Part shown: positions 11,020 to 22,849 of the stretch, piece by piece | Position numbering within the stretch: position 1 is the stretch's first letter | Layout of the letters: every line of letters starts with the position of its first letter | The notes under the pieces: generated by a model | What the model was told of the DNA's origin: nothing | The model's database searches: none | The model's input: only the letters and a program-made list of their open reading frames with translations | Position numbers and translations under genes: made by a program | Assembly: GCF_000005505.3 (NCBI RefSeq) | Contig: NC_016132.3 | Span: forward strand, 38,392,914-38,456,913 | Source: Brachypodium distachyon | Taxonomy: Eukaryota > Streptophyta > Magnoliopsida > Poales > Poaceae | DNA: 64,000 bases | Direction: 5' to 3'

Positions 11020-13612
11020 GTGGGTGCCAACATTCTTGCGGGAACGTGTCGGTGCCGTACCCATTCGGCGTGGGCCAGGGCCATGGCTGCTACCGGGAAG
11101 GGTTCAATCTCACGTGCAACGACACAGGCCACGAGCCACCGCGGCTGTTCCTGGACAAGAAGATGACGATGCAAGTCTTGGAGATCTCAATCCAGAACAA
11201 CACGGCACGCGTCCTCGACACCCGCGTTAGCGCCAGCGGGATCTGGAGGCCAACGGATGGCACCAGCACCAACACCACCACGGGGGGCGACAAGGAAAAC
11301 TTCTTCTTCACATTCAACACGGACCAAGAGATGATGCCTTACTCCCTGTCGACCCGCAACGAGTTCATCCTTACTGGGTGCAACCTGATGGCAGAGCTGA
11401 GCCGGGCAAGCGACGGGAGCATCCTCAGCGTCTGCGCCTCCAAGAAGCACCAGCAGTGCAACGGCATGGGCTGCTGCAGGTCGCGCATCTCCACGTACAA
11501 CAAAAGCAACATGCCCTCTCAGTTCATCTGCAAATGGAAATGGTTCAACAAGGGCCACGGTGACGACGGCGAATCGCCGCCCGCCTACGCGTTCATCGCG
11601 GAGGAGGGGTGGTTCAAGCAGGGGCGGGTGGAGGAGGAGGGGTGGTGGTTCCATCAGGATCAGGGCCCCGACAAGGACAGCAAGCTTCTGCTCCAGGTTC
11701 CCATTCTTCTCCAGTGGGAAGTATTCTCCAGCAGTGCTGCTGCTCACGACATCATCAAGTCTTGTTCCCGTTCGGATTGTCATTGTCCGCGGGAGGTGTC
11801 CGCCAGCCTCTGCAAAAGCAAGCACAGTTACTGCAAACGAGGAAGCAGAGGCGGCTATACCTGCCACTGCAGCAAGGGCTACGACTCTGAAGCGGACGCC
11901 AACCCGTACGTCTCCGGCGGATGCCGAGGTTAGTTTGTTGATTAATTTGCACTATATAATTATTATTTCCTCTAATACGCGCACAGTACAATATGTTATT
12001 AATTGCTCTGCCCCTTTTATATATCTCCAGGTCGCAACAATTTCGCTACTACAGGTGAGCAATTTCAATACTGGGGATCTCGCAGTCGCAGGCGCCGCTC
12101 CTGCTGTCTTTTCAGTATTTCCCTAGCTTCCCAGAAACATATACTCGTATTCTAATTTCAATCCACTCAAACTCTTAACAAATTTCTCCTTTCTAATGTC
12201 ATTAACTCTCAATATATGCACAGATTACTTGACTTACTTCGTTGCTTAGCAAGTGTAGATATATCAATCGAGGTTATGACACACGCACGCACGCACGGCA
12301 CACGCAAGCACCCATGCACCCCCCCACCCACCCACCCCCCCCCCCCCCCTACACACACACACGCACACACGCACACGCACAATAAATTAATCCTAATATT
12401 TTTCAGGTAAATACATCACTATAGTAGTTGCTATTGGGGCGGGTGTCATACTTTCCCTTTTCACTGCATCCTCCGTTTCGAAAAAGCTCAAACACCGAAG
12501 AGCGCAAATATTGAAGCGACAGTTCTTTGAGAATAACCGTGGGCAATTGTTGCGGCATTTGGTATCTCAAAGAGCTGATATTGCAGAAAGAATGATCATA
12601 ACCTTGGAAGAGATAGAGAAGGCCACAAACAACTTTGATAAAGCACGTGAACTTGGTGGTGGAGGCCATGGCACGGTTTACAAAGGGATCTTATCCGACC
12701 TCCATGTCGTAGCCATCAAGAAACCAAAGATGGTGGTTCAAAAGGAGATTGATGAGTTTATTAACGAGGTTGCTATCCTGTCACAAATCAACCATAGAAA
12801 TGTGGTGAAACTCTATGGTTGTTGCCTTGAAACACAAGTTCCTCTATTGGTCTACGAGTTCATATCCAATGGTACCCTTTATGAGCATCTTCACACAGGT
12901 GAATCAAGATCTTTGTCATGGGACGATAGGCTGCGGATAGCAGTTGAAACAGCTAAATCTCTAGCTTATCTTCACTCAACAGCTTCAGTACCTATCATTC
13001 ATAGAGATATCAAATCAGTTAACATACTTTTGGATGATACTTTGACAGCAAAGGTAGCCGACTTTGGAGCTTCAAGGTACGTTCCGGTGGATAGATCGGC
13101 TGTAACAACAATGGTGCAAGGCACAATAGGATATCTGGACCCCATGTACTTCTACACACAGCGTCTCACGGAGAAGAGCGATGTTTACAGTTTTGGCGTC
13201 GTTCTTGTTGAACTGTTGACTAGAAAGAAGCCATTTTCATACATGTCACCTGAAGATGATGGTCTCGTTGCACATTTTGCTACCTTGTTTGCAGAAGGCA
13301 ATTTGTTGCAGATACTAGACCCACAAGTTGTGGACGAGGGAGGCAAAGAACTGGAAGCAGTTGCGACACTTGCAGTAACATGTGTAAAATTAAGTGGAGA
13401 GGATCGCCCGGTCATGAGGCAAGTGGAGTTGACTCTTGAAGCCATTCGAGCATCCAATCAGGGTGTGTCAGCTAACAGTGGTTGAGGGAGTTGAGGAGAA
13501 TGGTATTGTGATCAATTGTCCACAAACTGAAGATCAAATAACCACCGAAGAATCGTCCAGACAATTCAGTATGGAAGAAGAGATGATGTTATCTTCAAGG
13601 TATCCTTGGTGA
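11020..13612 (+). CDS. Wall-associated receptor-like kinase, 5' exon not found, frameshifted tail
   Basis: Exons 11020-11928, 12031-12054 (24 nt) and 12407-13485 join in phase 1. Exon 1 has GGCQHSCGNVSVPYPFGVG (GUB_WAK_bind), then a WAK-associated Cys-rich region ending CKSKHSYCKRGSRGGYTCHC. The microexon gives RNNFATT, followed by the membrane span ITIVVAIGAGVILSLFTASS. The kinase has glycine loop LGGGGHGTVYKG, VVAIKKPK, HRD in IIHRDIKSVNILL, DFG in VADFGASRY, and KSDVYSFGVVLVELL. It therefore looks catalytically competent (RD type). The frame stops at 13485, but the usual C-terminal tail (SSRQFSMEEEMMLSSRYPW) follows in the +1 frame to 13612, so one inserted base has cut it short. The acceptor at 11020 is phase 1 and no in-frame ATG precedes it: the signal-peptide exon is upstream, lost, or supplied by the neighbouring gene. 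Confidence 0.85.
12280..12385 (+). repeat. CA/CCCA/poly-C microsatellite in WAK intron
   Basis: Low-complexity tract of CACG, CCCA, a run of about 15 C and CACACG units within the intron before the kinase exon. Likely length-variable and hard to sequence. Confidence 0.9.
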
Positions 13613-14813
13613 TTTGTTGCCTACCGAGTTCAAAATGGTTTATTTCTGATGTTAGATTCCTTTGTGTTCTGTTAATTAAAACATTCTGTGTTTAATATCT
13701 GATGTTAGATTCCTTTTCGTTCAGTCCATTGCCACACATTTTGCCCGTGGTCCCTTTTTAACTGATGGCACCTTCGTATCGTGTGTTCCCGGGAAATGCA
13801 AGTTGTAAATTTTATGCTACTCATCATCTGGCACTCGCTAATATTGAGCGCCACTAATAGTCGGGAAGCTACACAACTCACAAATAAAATGTACCATATA
13901 TAAAAATATATAATGTCAAAGAGGCAGTGTTAACTTAGAGAAGAACTTGCTTTTTTTATGGTTGCAAAGTGCGAAATATGAAGAGGAAGGGGAGAAAATG
14001 GTTTGCTCGCTTTTGGGCGTACTAGACCACATTCTTCGTAACCAGCTATTTGAGGTTTTGATACGGCATAATTGGGTTGGTTCCCCTGGGTCCTGTTTCG
14101 AAATGGATAACTTATAAGCAGATTCAAGGGATTGAGCCGGATAAGCAGATTCAGGAACAGCGGCAGCAGCTTGTAGCGATACTGCACGAAAAGGCTGCCG
14201 TCCAAGGGAATCTGATTTGCGCGTTTGGCTGTCAAGTTTCTCGTGATTTTCTACTTTCAAATCTTGTGAATTTAGCGAATTCGGGCAAGCACGAGCCAAT
14301 GTTTACTGGAGCTTACAGTGTCAGACAGTTGCGTCCAGCTTCCAGCGATTTGGCGCGCCGGAGTATTAAGGAAAATTGAATATATAAGGCACACTCTCAG
14401 GTCCCAACGCATCTAAACACTACCAGTACAAGAACATTGGTTGAAACTAAGCACTGTATAGTGTCCCCAACCTATTTCAAGGCTGGCATAAAGATACACC
14501 ATGCGACTGCGTGTAAAACTCATGGAAACTTAAGTATACACAAACCTAGCTTCCTTCTCAAGTACGCATGCTTCATAATGGTTCATAGCTCAAAGCACCT
14601 AGATGAGATGGTTTTGTTCCAACAAATCATTGGATGGGTGTTCAGTGTGGCTGCAACTTGCAACTGGTCATTTGAGCGAAAATAGTAAGCATTCCACCCC
14701 TGTCACTTTTATCTCGCTACATTGTCAAAATCTTGGTCAGTTCAAAACAAAAATGGTTGAATTCCCAGCAATAGGATCATGACATCGGCAAACAATTACT
14801 ATCAATCACCAGT
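13613..14813. other. Spacer between the WAK gene and mtIF2 3' ends
   Basis: WAK 3' UTR at the left and mtIF2 3' UTR at the right of a convergent pair. Around 13916-14370 several open frames overlap in a GC-balanced patch, but none shows a domain. TCTGATGTTAGATTCCTTT occurs twice (about 13650 and 13697), a short direct repeat. Confidence 0.5.
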
Positions 14814-17800
14814 TCAGCACTCTATCCTGACTGCCCCGCTTTGTGTGGATATGAACTTGGGTTTCCTGATCACCTGCTCCAAGCACTGGATGGTATCCCC
14901 AACCTGGAAATGATCGCAATCCTCAATCACCAGCCCACAGTCGGAACCCTTGTCGAGAGTGTCAGCATCCTGCTTCTCTCGCTTCAGAGATGCACATGGA
15001 CCCTCAAAGACGACATCTCCGCTCCTCAATAGTCTCATGGTTCCAGATCTGCTGAAGTGTCCGTCGGTTATCCGGCAGCCAGCAATCTTGATGTCTGGCC
15101 CTTTTGATTTGCTACGCCCTTTCAGCTCGAATATGTTCAGAACCTCAGCCTCCCCTGAAATTTGGGTTTCAGCAACCCCTGGTGCCTTCTCCACAATCAG
15201 CCTTCCCATTTCCTCAAGGAGATGGTAAATCACCTTGTGCAGCAAAATCTGAAAAGCAGACATGGTCAAGTCAGCTAAACTAAACTCAGTTGCAGTTCCA
15301 GATTGTGTAAAAGACAGCCAAAAAAAATCAACCTACATGTTTATGAGACACTTAAAATATATATTGTCTTTTTTTGTATGGGAACATATGTATTGCATGC
15401 TTGTGGAACAATTGAATGAGGCTAGTCTAAACACAGGATAATGTGAAAGTAGGGTTATGTACATATTGGGCCATTTCGATGGTGAAAACTCGTGCTTTTG
15501 GGATGATGAGTAAACATTTTTAGCACAGATGACTAGGGTTTGTGATTTATGTGGTGGTCTGATTTTTTATATTTAAAGATTTGATTGTTTGAGGGAAGTT
15601 CAACGGAATTAGCAAAGGTTTTTTTTTGTATGTGCCACTTTGGAGTTCTTCTTGATGAAGGTTACGATGTTTCTGATTTCTACAAGGGTTTGTGATCTTT
15701 AGCAAGGTGTTTTTTATTTTTGGTGCCCTACCGTTATGATGCTGCTGATTCCTATTAGGATCAAAGTTTAATGGCAATTTGCTTACAATTTGCATCATCA
15801 GTGCATGTTGTATCTTTCGTTTGTGTGATTTACGGCACAGACCGTCTACCCTCGTATAAAGCAACACTACAAACCACGGAAAGAGGAAGTGTTATGTACA
15901 ATAAGATCTAGCCTCTCTGCATGGAATCCGGAAGGCATATGTACATCTTACACTGGCCACAAAGAGACGGTGCTGAAAATCTACCAGAAGTCAGACAGGC
16001 ATTAGAGTAGCAATAAACATTGTACCTTTATGTTGGCTTGTGTTGCTCCTAGAGTGATTGCACTCGGTGGATTGCGAACGTTGAAACCAACTATGTATGC
16101 TCGGCATGCTTGTGCCAGATCAATGTCATGTTCACTTACTGGGCCCACACCAACATGAACAATATTCACAAACACCTACAAAAGAAGGTAATATGGCATG
16201 ACTTGAATTCGATAGAAATAATGGAACCGGTAATAAGAACATATATCACATCCAGCAATTGGAACACACCTATATGAGGTCTAAAAGGCAATGTAAGCTA
16301 ACAGCAATTTAGCACTGCTTGTGTGCATGTAGTCAAATTTTGCAAGACTAACTCCATATGTAAAACTAAAATGTTCTTGAGAAAATACCTGTGGACTATT
16401 AAGACTTCTTAAGGCATCTGTAACTGCTTGAACACTGCCCTGTACATCAGCTTTGACAATAATGGGCATCTCAACTCTCTCAGGAGTCTCTTCTGCAATT
16501 TCTGCCTCCTCTGTCATACCTTCATCAATCTTCCTAAGCCTATCTTTCTCCTGTTTCTTCTTCCTCCCTTGACTAAGCATTCTTGCCCTTTCCTCGGAGT
16601 CAACAACCACTACATCATCCCCAGCCATAGGAAGGCCCCTTAGCCCCTCAATTTCAATAGGCATTGCGGGTTTTGCAGCCTCTGTTACTTTACCTGCCGT
16701 ATCTCTAAGCGATCTAATTCTTCCCCACTCTGCTCCCACGACAATGTATTGCCCACTGATTAATGTGCCGGACTTAACAATAGCTGTAGCTAGTGGTCCC
16801 CTGCCCCTGTCCACCCTTGCCTCCACCACAAAAGCTTGAGCAGGCCCGTCTGTTCTGGCTTTCAGGTCCATTATCTCAGCTTGAAGGAGCAACGCCTCTT
16901 CCAGTTTATCCAAACCAAGTTTGGATAATGCAGAAATTTCAACAACCTGTACATCACCACCCATATCCTCCAAAAGCAATCCTTCAGAACCAAGCTGAAT
17001 TCTGACCCTCTCAGGATCAGCCCCAGATTTGTCACATTTGTTTATAGCAACAACGATGGGAACATTTGCTACTTTTGCATGTGACATAGCTTCAAGTGTT
17101 TGTGGCATCACACCATCATCTGCTGCAACCACAAGCACTACAATATCTGTAACAGCTGCACCTCTAGCCCGCATTGCACTAAATGCAGCATGCCCTGGTG
17201 TGTCAAGAAACGTGATAGAAGCTCCTGATGTCATCTCAACAACAAAGGCACCTATATGCTGAGTGATCCCGCCAGCTTCCTTAGCTGCAACAGATGTTTG
17301 CCGTAGGGAATCCAGAAGTGATGTTTTACCATGATCAACATGACCCATAACTGTTACAACAGCAGGCCGTGGTTCAACTGTGCCTTCACCTGTGTGCATT
17401 CTTTTGATATTAACACCAATTTCCTGTGGAACAAGCAAGAAACGTATGGTTTCATATCATAAGAAACAGAAGGTTCGCTAAAGCTTCTTAAATATTTTAT
17501 GATGACAAAACTTAGGTGTATATTGGAGATAATAGAAGATACAATTAATAAAAGATCAGTATAACTAGAGTTTTAACATGTATGTTTGCTCAAATATAAT
17601 GATATCATCAAGCTAGTAATAATTCCATTTTTATTTTGAGAATAAAACAAAGCAAAAAAGAAAAAGAAAAAGAAAAAGAAAACATGGGGAAAACAAAACA
17701 TTGTAACCCAATGGCAATACAATATAAAAACCAGTTAGATGGGAATCCACTATCGAACAAAAGTGGATCCATCCATCCATTCTCACACCACGACTTGTAC

Positions 17801-19953
17801 GGATAATTGGATAGACCAGGCCTGGGATAGAACAGCAAGATGGAGGGGCACAGTAGTATTGATGAAACTGCAACTACCGTCCACACTTGAAGTTTCTTGA
17901 TAAAAGCATGAAAAAAATATAAGAGTACAGTACTCACACTTGAAGATAAGAGTACTTTTTAGCATCATACTATCACACAGTGCAAAAGAATGATTTTGTT
18001 AGATGAGATCAAAAGCAACATCTAGAGTGAATTCAGCTATCATCACATTGAGTTATAGTATCATACGACATGATAAAACATAACACATGCAGATATGCTA
18101 TAACTGGGTACTAATATGCTTCAGTGTAGTATCAAGAAATGCAGATGTTTAAGAAGGAACAATTTATACATACCATAGCAACTAACTCAGCAAGATCAAT
18201 GCTGATAGAATCGAACTCTGATTCAACCTTCTCGCCAAGATCTTGTAGTATGCTTTGAAGTGCACTGATAGTTGCACCGGATCGTTTAGATAGGTCGAGC
18301 AGTGTCATGCCATCAAAAATCTCAACAGTTTTATCCGGTGATGTTTTGATGGTCATCTTTGGTTTTGGTGCAACATATGGCGCTTCTACCGGAGGTTGAG
18401 TCCTAGTTTCTTTCCTTACCCGCTTCTCCTTTTTCGGTGCTTTTAACCCTACAACATCCTCCTTTTTCCGACTCCATGCTAACATATACACACCTGCATG
18501 AAAATTCCTATAAAGAAGATAGTATTGTCACCTAATCTATAAATCCTAAAATACCTACCAAAACAATATCTAAAATTTAAAGACAAAAAAAATGTGAAGA
18601 CTAAAAAATCAGAAGATGAGATCAACAAGAATATGTGTAGTATAGTAAAAAAAAGATACTTATGAAAACAATGCCTAAAATTGGAAGCAAAGACTAAGAA
18701 AATCAGAAAATGGGAAAAACAAGAATACATGTAATATGGTAAAAATAAGAAGCTAGGTAAGTGCCTTCTGCAAAAAAGAATCAAATAAGATGAGAACTGA
18801 ATGCAAGAACTCCATGCAGAAGTTGCAACAGCATTTAATGGGGTGCACAAAAGTAACATGATGTCTAGTTCAGGTTCTCCAAAGAAATAAGATTCAGATT
18901 CCTAGTGCAATATAACACTCAAATTCAAATGATATATTAGGTTTTCCGAGCAGGTCCGTCTCAATGTCTCATGGTTTGTTGAATACGTCGATGTAGTTAG
19001 AATACTGAAGCCATCAGAATATTAAGAGTGCATGGATTGGGATACCTGATAGGGTAGTGTTTAAAGATCGTACAGTTAGCAGCACCTTGGAGTTTATTGC
19101 AATGTATGAACTCTGCATTTGAGAAGTAAAAACAAATGAAAAATAATAATATTTATGAGGTACACACAAAATACTAAAATAGTACTTCCTCTTAGAAAAG
19201 TGACCAGATAAGAATTCATGAGCTATACAAATTTCACATACTACTAAACTCAATAGTAAAAGCATTTTTCAAACCTCTATGCATTCAATTATGACAGCTG
19301 AGAGAAACTAGGAAATGCCAAGCTAGAGTCTAAGCCCATTTGTTCAGCACGTAACTTACAAAATACCTAATCGATAAAACCGTACACTGATAACTGGGTG
19401 ATAGCTCAGAAGTGGGTGCACAGTGGAGTCACAATGCCGGCTGGGTGCAGATTTAACCTCACAGGTCATTTACAGATCCAACCTCAATGGTCATTTTCCG
19501 GATCGAATAAACCTGAGTCTCTCACAGCTTAAGAATCTGCCGAGGGGTTTCTTCAATGCTATATTCTATTCATTCTTCACTAAAACCATATGCCGTACAG
19601 ATACTGCCTACTGGAGGGCAGCTTGGAATGCTGGAATCAGAAACGCATATAGTACAACTCTTACTAGAGAACAGAGCTTTGGTTGCTGAAATAATCATTG
19701 GACAATAATTAAGTAAAAATCAATCTACGCAATCATGGTATGACTGGAACTTTAACTTACGCGATGGCTTTGCAACAGCTCCACTGGAGAAACACTCCGT
19801 TCCACCAGCGCGGAAGGCCAAATTCAAAAGGCCTGTGTGGACATCCTGCAAAATGTGTCTCTGATTGTTAGTTCCATGTTACAGAAAATGCGTCGAGATT
19901 CATAAAAGAGAGGCGAAACTTACCTTTCTTCGCAGCAACACGCGCCACGCCAT
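14814..19953 (-). CDS. Translation initiation factor IF-2, mitochondrial
   Basis: Six coding exons: 19953-19924, 19845-19761, 18493-18174, 17423-16389, 16175-16026 and 15248-14814, giving about 684 residues with all phases consistent. The start [10 protein letters not shown] followed by [14 protein letters not shown] is an Arg-rich, acid-poor presequence suiting mitochondrial import. Residues about 110-145 form the IF2 N-terminal helix region ([20 protein letters not shown]). The G domain has GHVDHGKT (172-179), [22 protein letters not shown] and SALSKLG (G1-G5). The IF2 C-terminal domains follow, ending SGAVRIEC. Bacterial-type IF2 brings formyl-Met-tRNA to the small ribosomal subunit. The plastid factor is a separate longer protein; this one resembles the shorter plant gene assigned to mitochondria. 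The exon 3 border could instead be a few bases downstream (TTAG before CATGGAG), which keeps the frame. Confidence 0.93.
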
Positions 19954-21046
19954 TCTCGGTGATCCTCCCTCCGGCCTGACCACTCCACTCGACGACCCCG
20001 GGACACGAAATAGGGCCTGACGGGCGCTTCAGATTCCGAGAGGCGATAATGTCGCCATGCACGAGGAGGAGGCCGCGGAGGTGGGGGATGGGACAAGGTC
20101 GGCTCTAGGGCGGACGTCAGGAGGGCGCTAGCCTTAGGGGGTCGCCGAGGACGGCGGCAACCGCCGCGGCAGGGACGACCGCTAGGCTAGGGTTGTGTTT
20201 CCTATCGGGATCTTCCAGGGACGCGTGGGCCGCCGGCGCGGTTGAGCAGGAAGCCGGCGGAGGGTGGTCGCCGGAGACGTGACGATGGGGAACTAGGTTT
20301 TCTGAACTGAATGGCGAGCTGGATAAACGGGGAATGGCGGCTCCGCCCTACGAGAAAGGGCGTGGGGGAGTCCGGACGAGTTCCTGGGCCGGAGGAGGCA
20401 AGACCAGGACTATGGGCTCGATAGGTGGGCCGGGATCGTGGAGTAGCAGAGCTGGGCTTGGATTCGTGGATACGCTCTTCTCGCAAAAAAAAGAAGGATT
20501 CGTGGATACGCTCGTTTGGTGCAGCACTCGTGAAGCCCATGATTAATGGACACTGTGGGCTTAGGTTAGGCTCGCTGGGCTGCCATTTTTTTTTTGCGAA
20601 CTGAAAAACATAATGCTAGAGCCGTGCTTGATTTTGACCTCGTTATTGTTTATGTTTTTTCCTTTGAAAGAAGATAGAGTACTCTTTTGTCATGCTTTTG
20701 GCGTCCCAGCGCCATCTCGTGCTAGAAATATCTAAGTGGGATTAATTTTTTTGCGAGAATATTTAAGTGGAATCAACCATATCATCAACACAACCTGAAG
20801 AGAGTAATCAAGGCTCAACACATCCAGTGGAACTCTTACAACGAGATAATTAAAAAGCCCCAACTCTGATGAAGACTCTGGCATGAGTACGTGAGCACTT
20901 AGGAATATATATAACTCAATCCTCCGAAGCATGGCGCTTGTTCAATATACAGGTCGTGCAAAACACACATGCGTCAGTCAGATCAAAGAAATGCAACAAG
21001 GATTCATCGCAAGTCGTCGGAAGAACATGGCATTTTTAATTTAATT
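19954..21046. other. mtIF2 5' region and spacer
   Basis: A GC-rich stretch at 19954-20480 is the likely 5' UTR and promoter of mtIF2 and also gives incidental open frames on both strands. GATTCGTGGATACGCTC is repeated within 40 bases at 20461-20513 around an A-run. AT-rich sequence with no gene follows from 20580 to 21046. Confidence 0.5.
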
Positions 21047-21579
21047 TTACATGGCAGGGAGAAGAGAATACACAAATATCAAGAGTTCCACCTGGTTGCT
21101 GTGGCCGCACTTCTTCTTGCGGCAGTTGGTAGCTCTGAGAGGCAGCCGGGCATAGCACTTGCAGCAGATCATCTTGTTGGAGTTGTGCTTCTCGGCGAGG
21201 GCTCGGAGGCTGGGCTCGAACCTATACAAGCATCCGCGGAATCCCCCGGACAGGCGGAGCGCGAGTTGAAGCGTGGACTCCTGCTGGACGCCGTAGTCCG
21301 ACAGCGTCCGCCCGTCGTCCTCCTCCTCCTCCAGCTGCTTCCCGGCGAAGATCACCCGCTGCTGCTGGTCCGCCGCCCACACGCCTACGTACGTACGCGG
21401 ATCATCCAACACAATATTGCATCCAAATTAACTGACCGATCGATAGAGAATTATGTGTTTTTGATGATCAAAATTACCTTCCTTGGCCTGGATCTGGCCT
21501 TGACATCTTGGAGAGTGTGGCTGCTGTCGACCTCCAGGGTGATGGTCTTTCCGGCCGGCGTCTTGGCGAAGATCTGCAT
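21047..21579 (-). pseudogene. Divergent ubiquitin-ribosomal protein eL40 fusion gene, frameshifted
   Basis: Exon 1 (21579-21478) encodes MQIFAKTPAGKTITLEVDSS and HTLQDVKA, then loses one A where ubiquitin has KIQAKE, so it ends in the wrong phase for exon 2 (from 21384). Exon 2 reads [43 protein letters not shown], then [20 protein letters not shown] and [12 protein letters not shown] of eL40. Intact genes give a ubiquitin that is cleaved after GG to release the 60S protein. Here the cleavage-site context is LSGG instead of LRGG, Lys63 is Gln, three acidic residues are inserted after QLE, and the final basic eL40 peptide is absent: the frame runs into [17 protein letters not shown] after SNQ may mark a lost last intron. 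It appears to be a decaying paralogue. Confidence 0.85.
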
Positions 21580-22849
21580 CTTTTTCCTTCCTTGGATCAA
21601 TGCCCCTTTCGCTGTCCCTTTGCCTCATTTGGGGTAAGTTTTATTGGTCTTTATATAGCCGCGCTCTTACTTGGCACGTAATTCGTCCGTCAAGTTTGTT
21701 TTCAGGGAAGGAAGCTAGCGCGGCCGTCAAGTTACCCAAAGAGTACCACCAACGGCCACCGTTTTGTAGCGTTCCAATAAGAACTTATATGGGCTATATG
21801 GCTTGTACCGGCCTGTATGCGATTCAGGCCCAGCCCAAAACGCGGTCCCGGTACTATTTTTTTCTTTTGAAGAAAAAACATTGACAGCTGACCTGACAGG
21901 GCGTGCCCTGGTGCAGCCTCTCTTGCTTGCTACCTCATGTTCAGTTCTTTATTAAGCATCGGTAATTTGCTAGCAATGCTACTTGCATATTCAATGGGCG
22001 ATCAAGCAACGGAAGCAAATCAAATCACCAATTGTTAGAATGTAAAGATTATTTTTCATTGTAATTATCATCTGCGCCTAAATTACAAGCCTCTTGCTCC
22101 AATCAATAGTATGCACTTGAACTATATGCCGATTATCTGATCAATCCGGACTATAGCAGCTGACCAGGGGCATTTTGTCAGACTAAATTTCTCATGTTTT
22201 CAATATTTGTATTTGCGTGTATTGATCTAACTATGTTATTCAAGTAACAAGAAATTAGTCCATGAAATCATTTGGCCACTAGACAAGAGTATATGCACCA
22301 ATGATCATAGTTGGTCCAGATTACAACAATATAGATGAAACTTGCACGAAGTCATATATCTGCGGCATCACTTAACAACTGGCAGATCAGTATATTGGTG
22401 GGCATGCATGTCATAGGAAGGAACCAAAACAGTGTTTTAGCTAGCTGGTGCATGTAACAATAAATATATGGCATGACATCAAGCATTAAAAAAAAGAGCA
22501 ACTGCCTTAGCAAAACGTTAGACAATTTCTTTTTTAAAAGTAATTACCGCCGATACACAAATACTCCCTCCGTTTCATAATTCTTGTCGAAATCTTACAT
22601 GTATGTAGACACCTTTTATGAATAGATACATTCATTTTCGGACAAATTTGAGACAAGAATTATGAAACGGGGTAGTAGTTTCTGGATACCGAAAGTTATA
22701 GTTGGACACCTCTTACATGGCTAACTGATACAGAAAAACTAAAGACACTTGGACAGACCGATATATAGTCCTTGAGTAAAAAGGCCTGGCTGGTGTTGGG
22801 CATATCTTTTCAGCACTCCTCTTCAGAACTTACCCTCCACCTGCCATTT
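21580..22849. other. Spacer with one Stowaway MITE
   Basis: Upstream flank of the ubiquitin-L40 copy at the left, then AT-rich sequence without a recognisable gene; the MITE at 22564-22675 is listed separately. Confidence 0.55.
22564..22675. mobile_element. Stowaway MITE
   Basis: Starts CTCCCTCCGTTTCATAATTC and ends with the degenerate inverse TATGAAACGGGGTAG, about 112 bp, with TA at both flanks. Confidence 0.85.
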
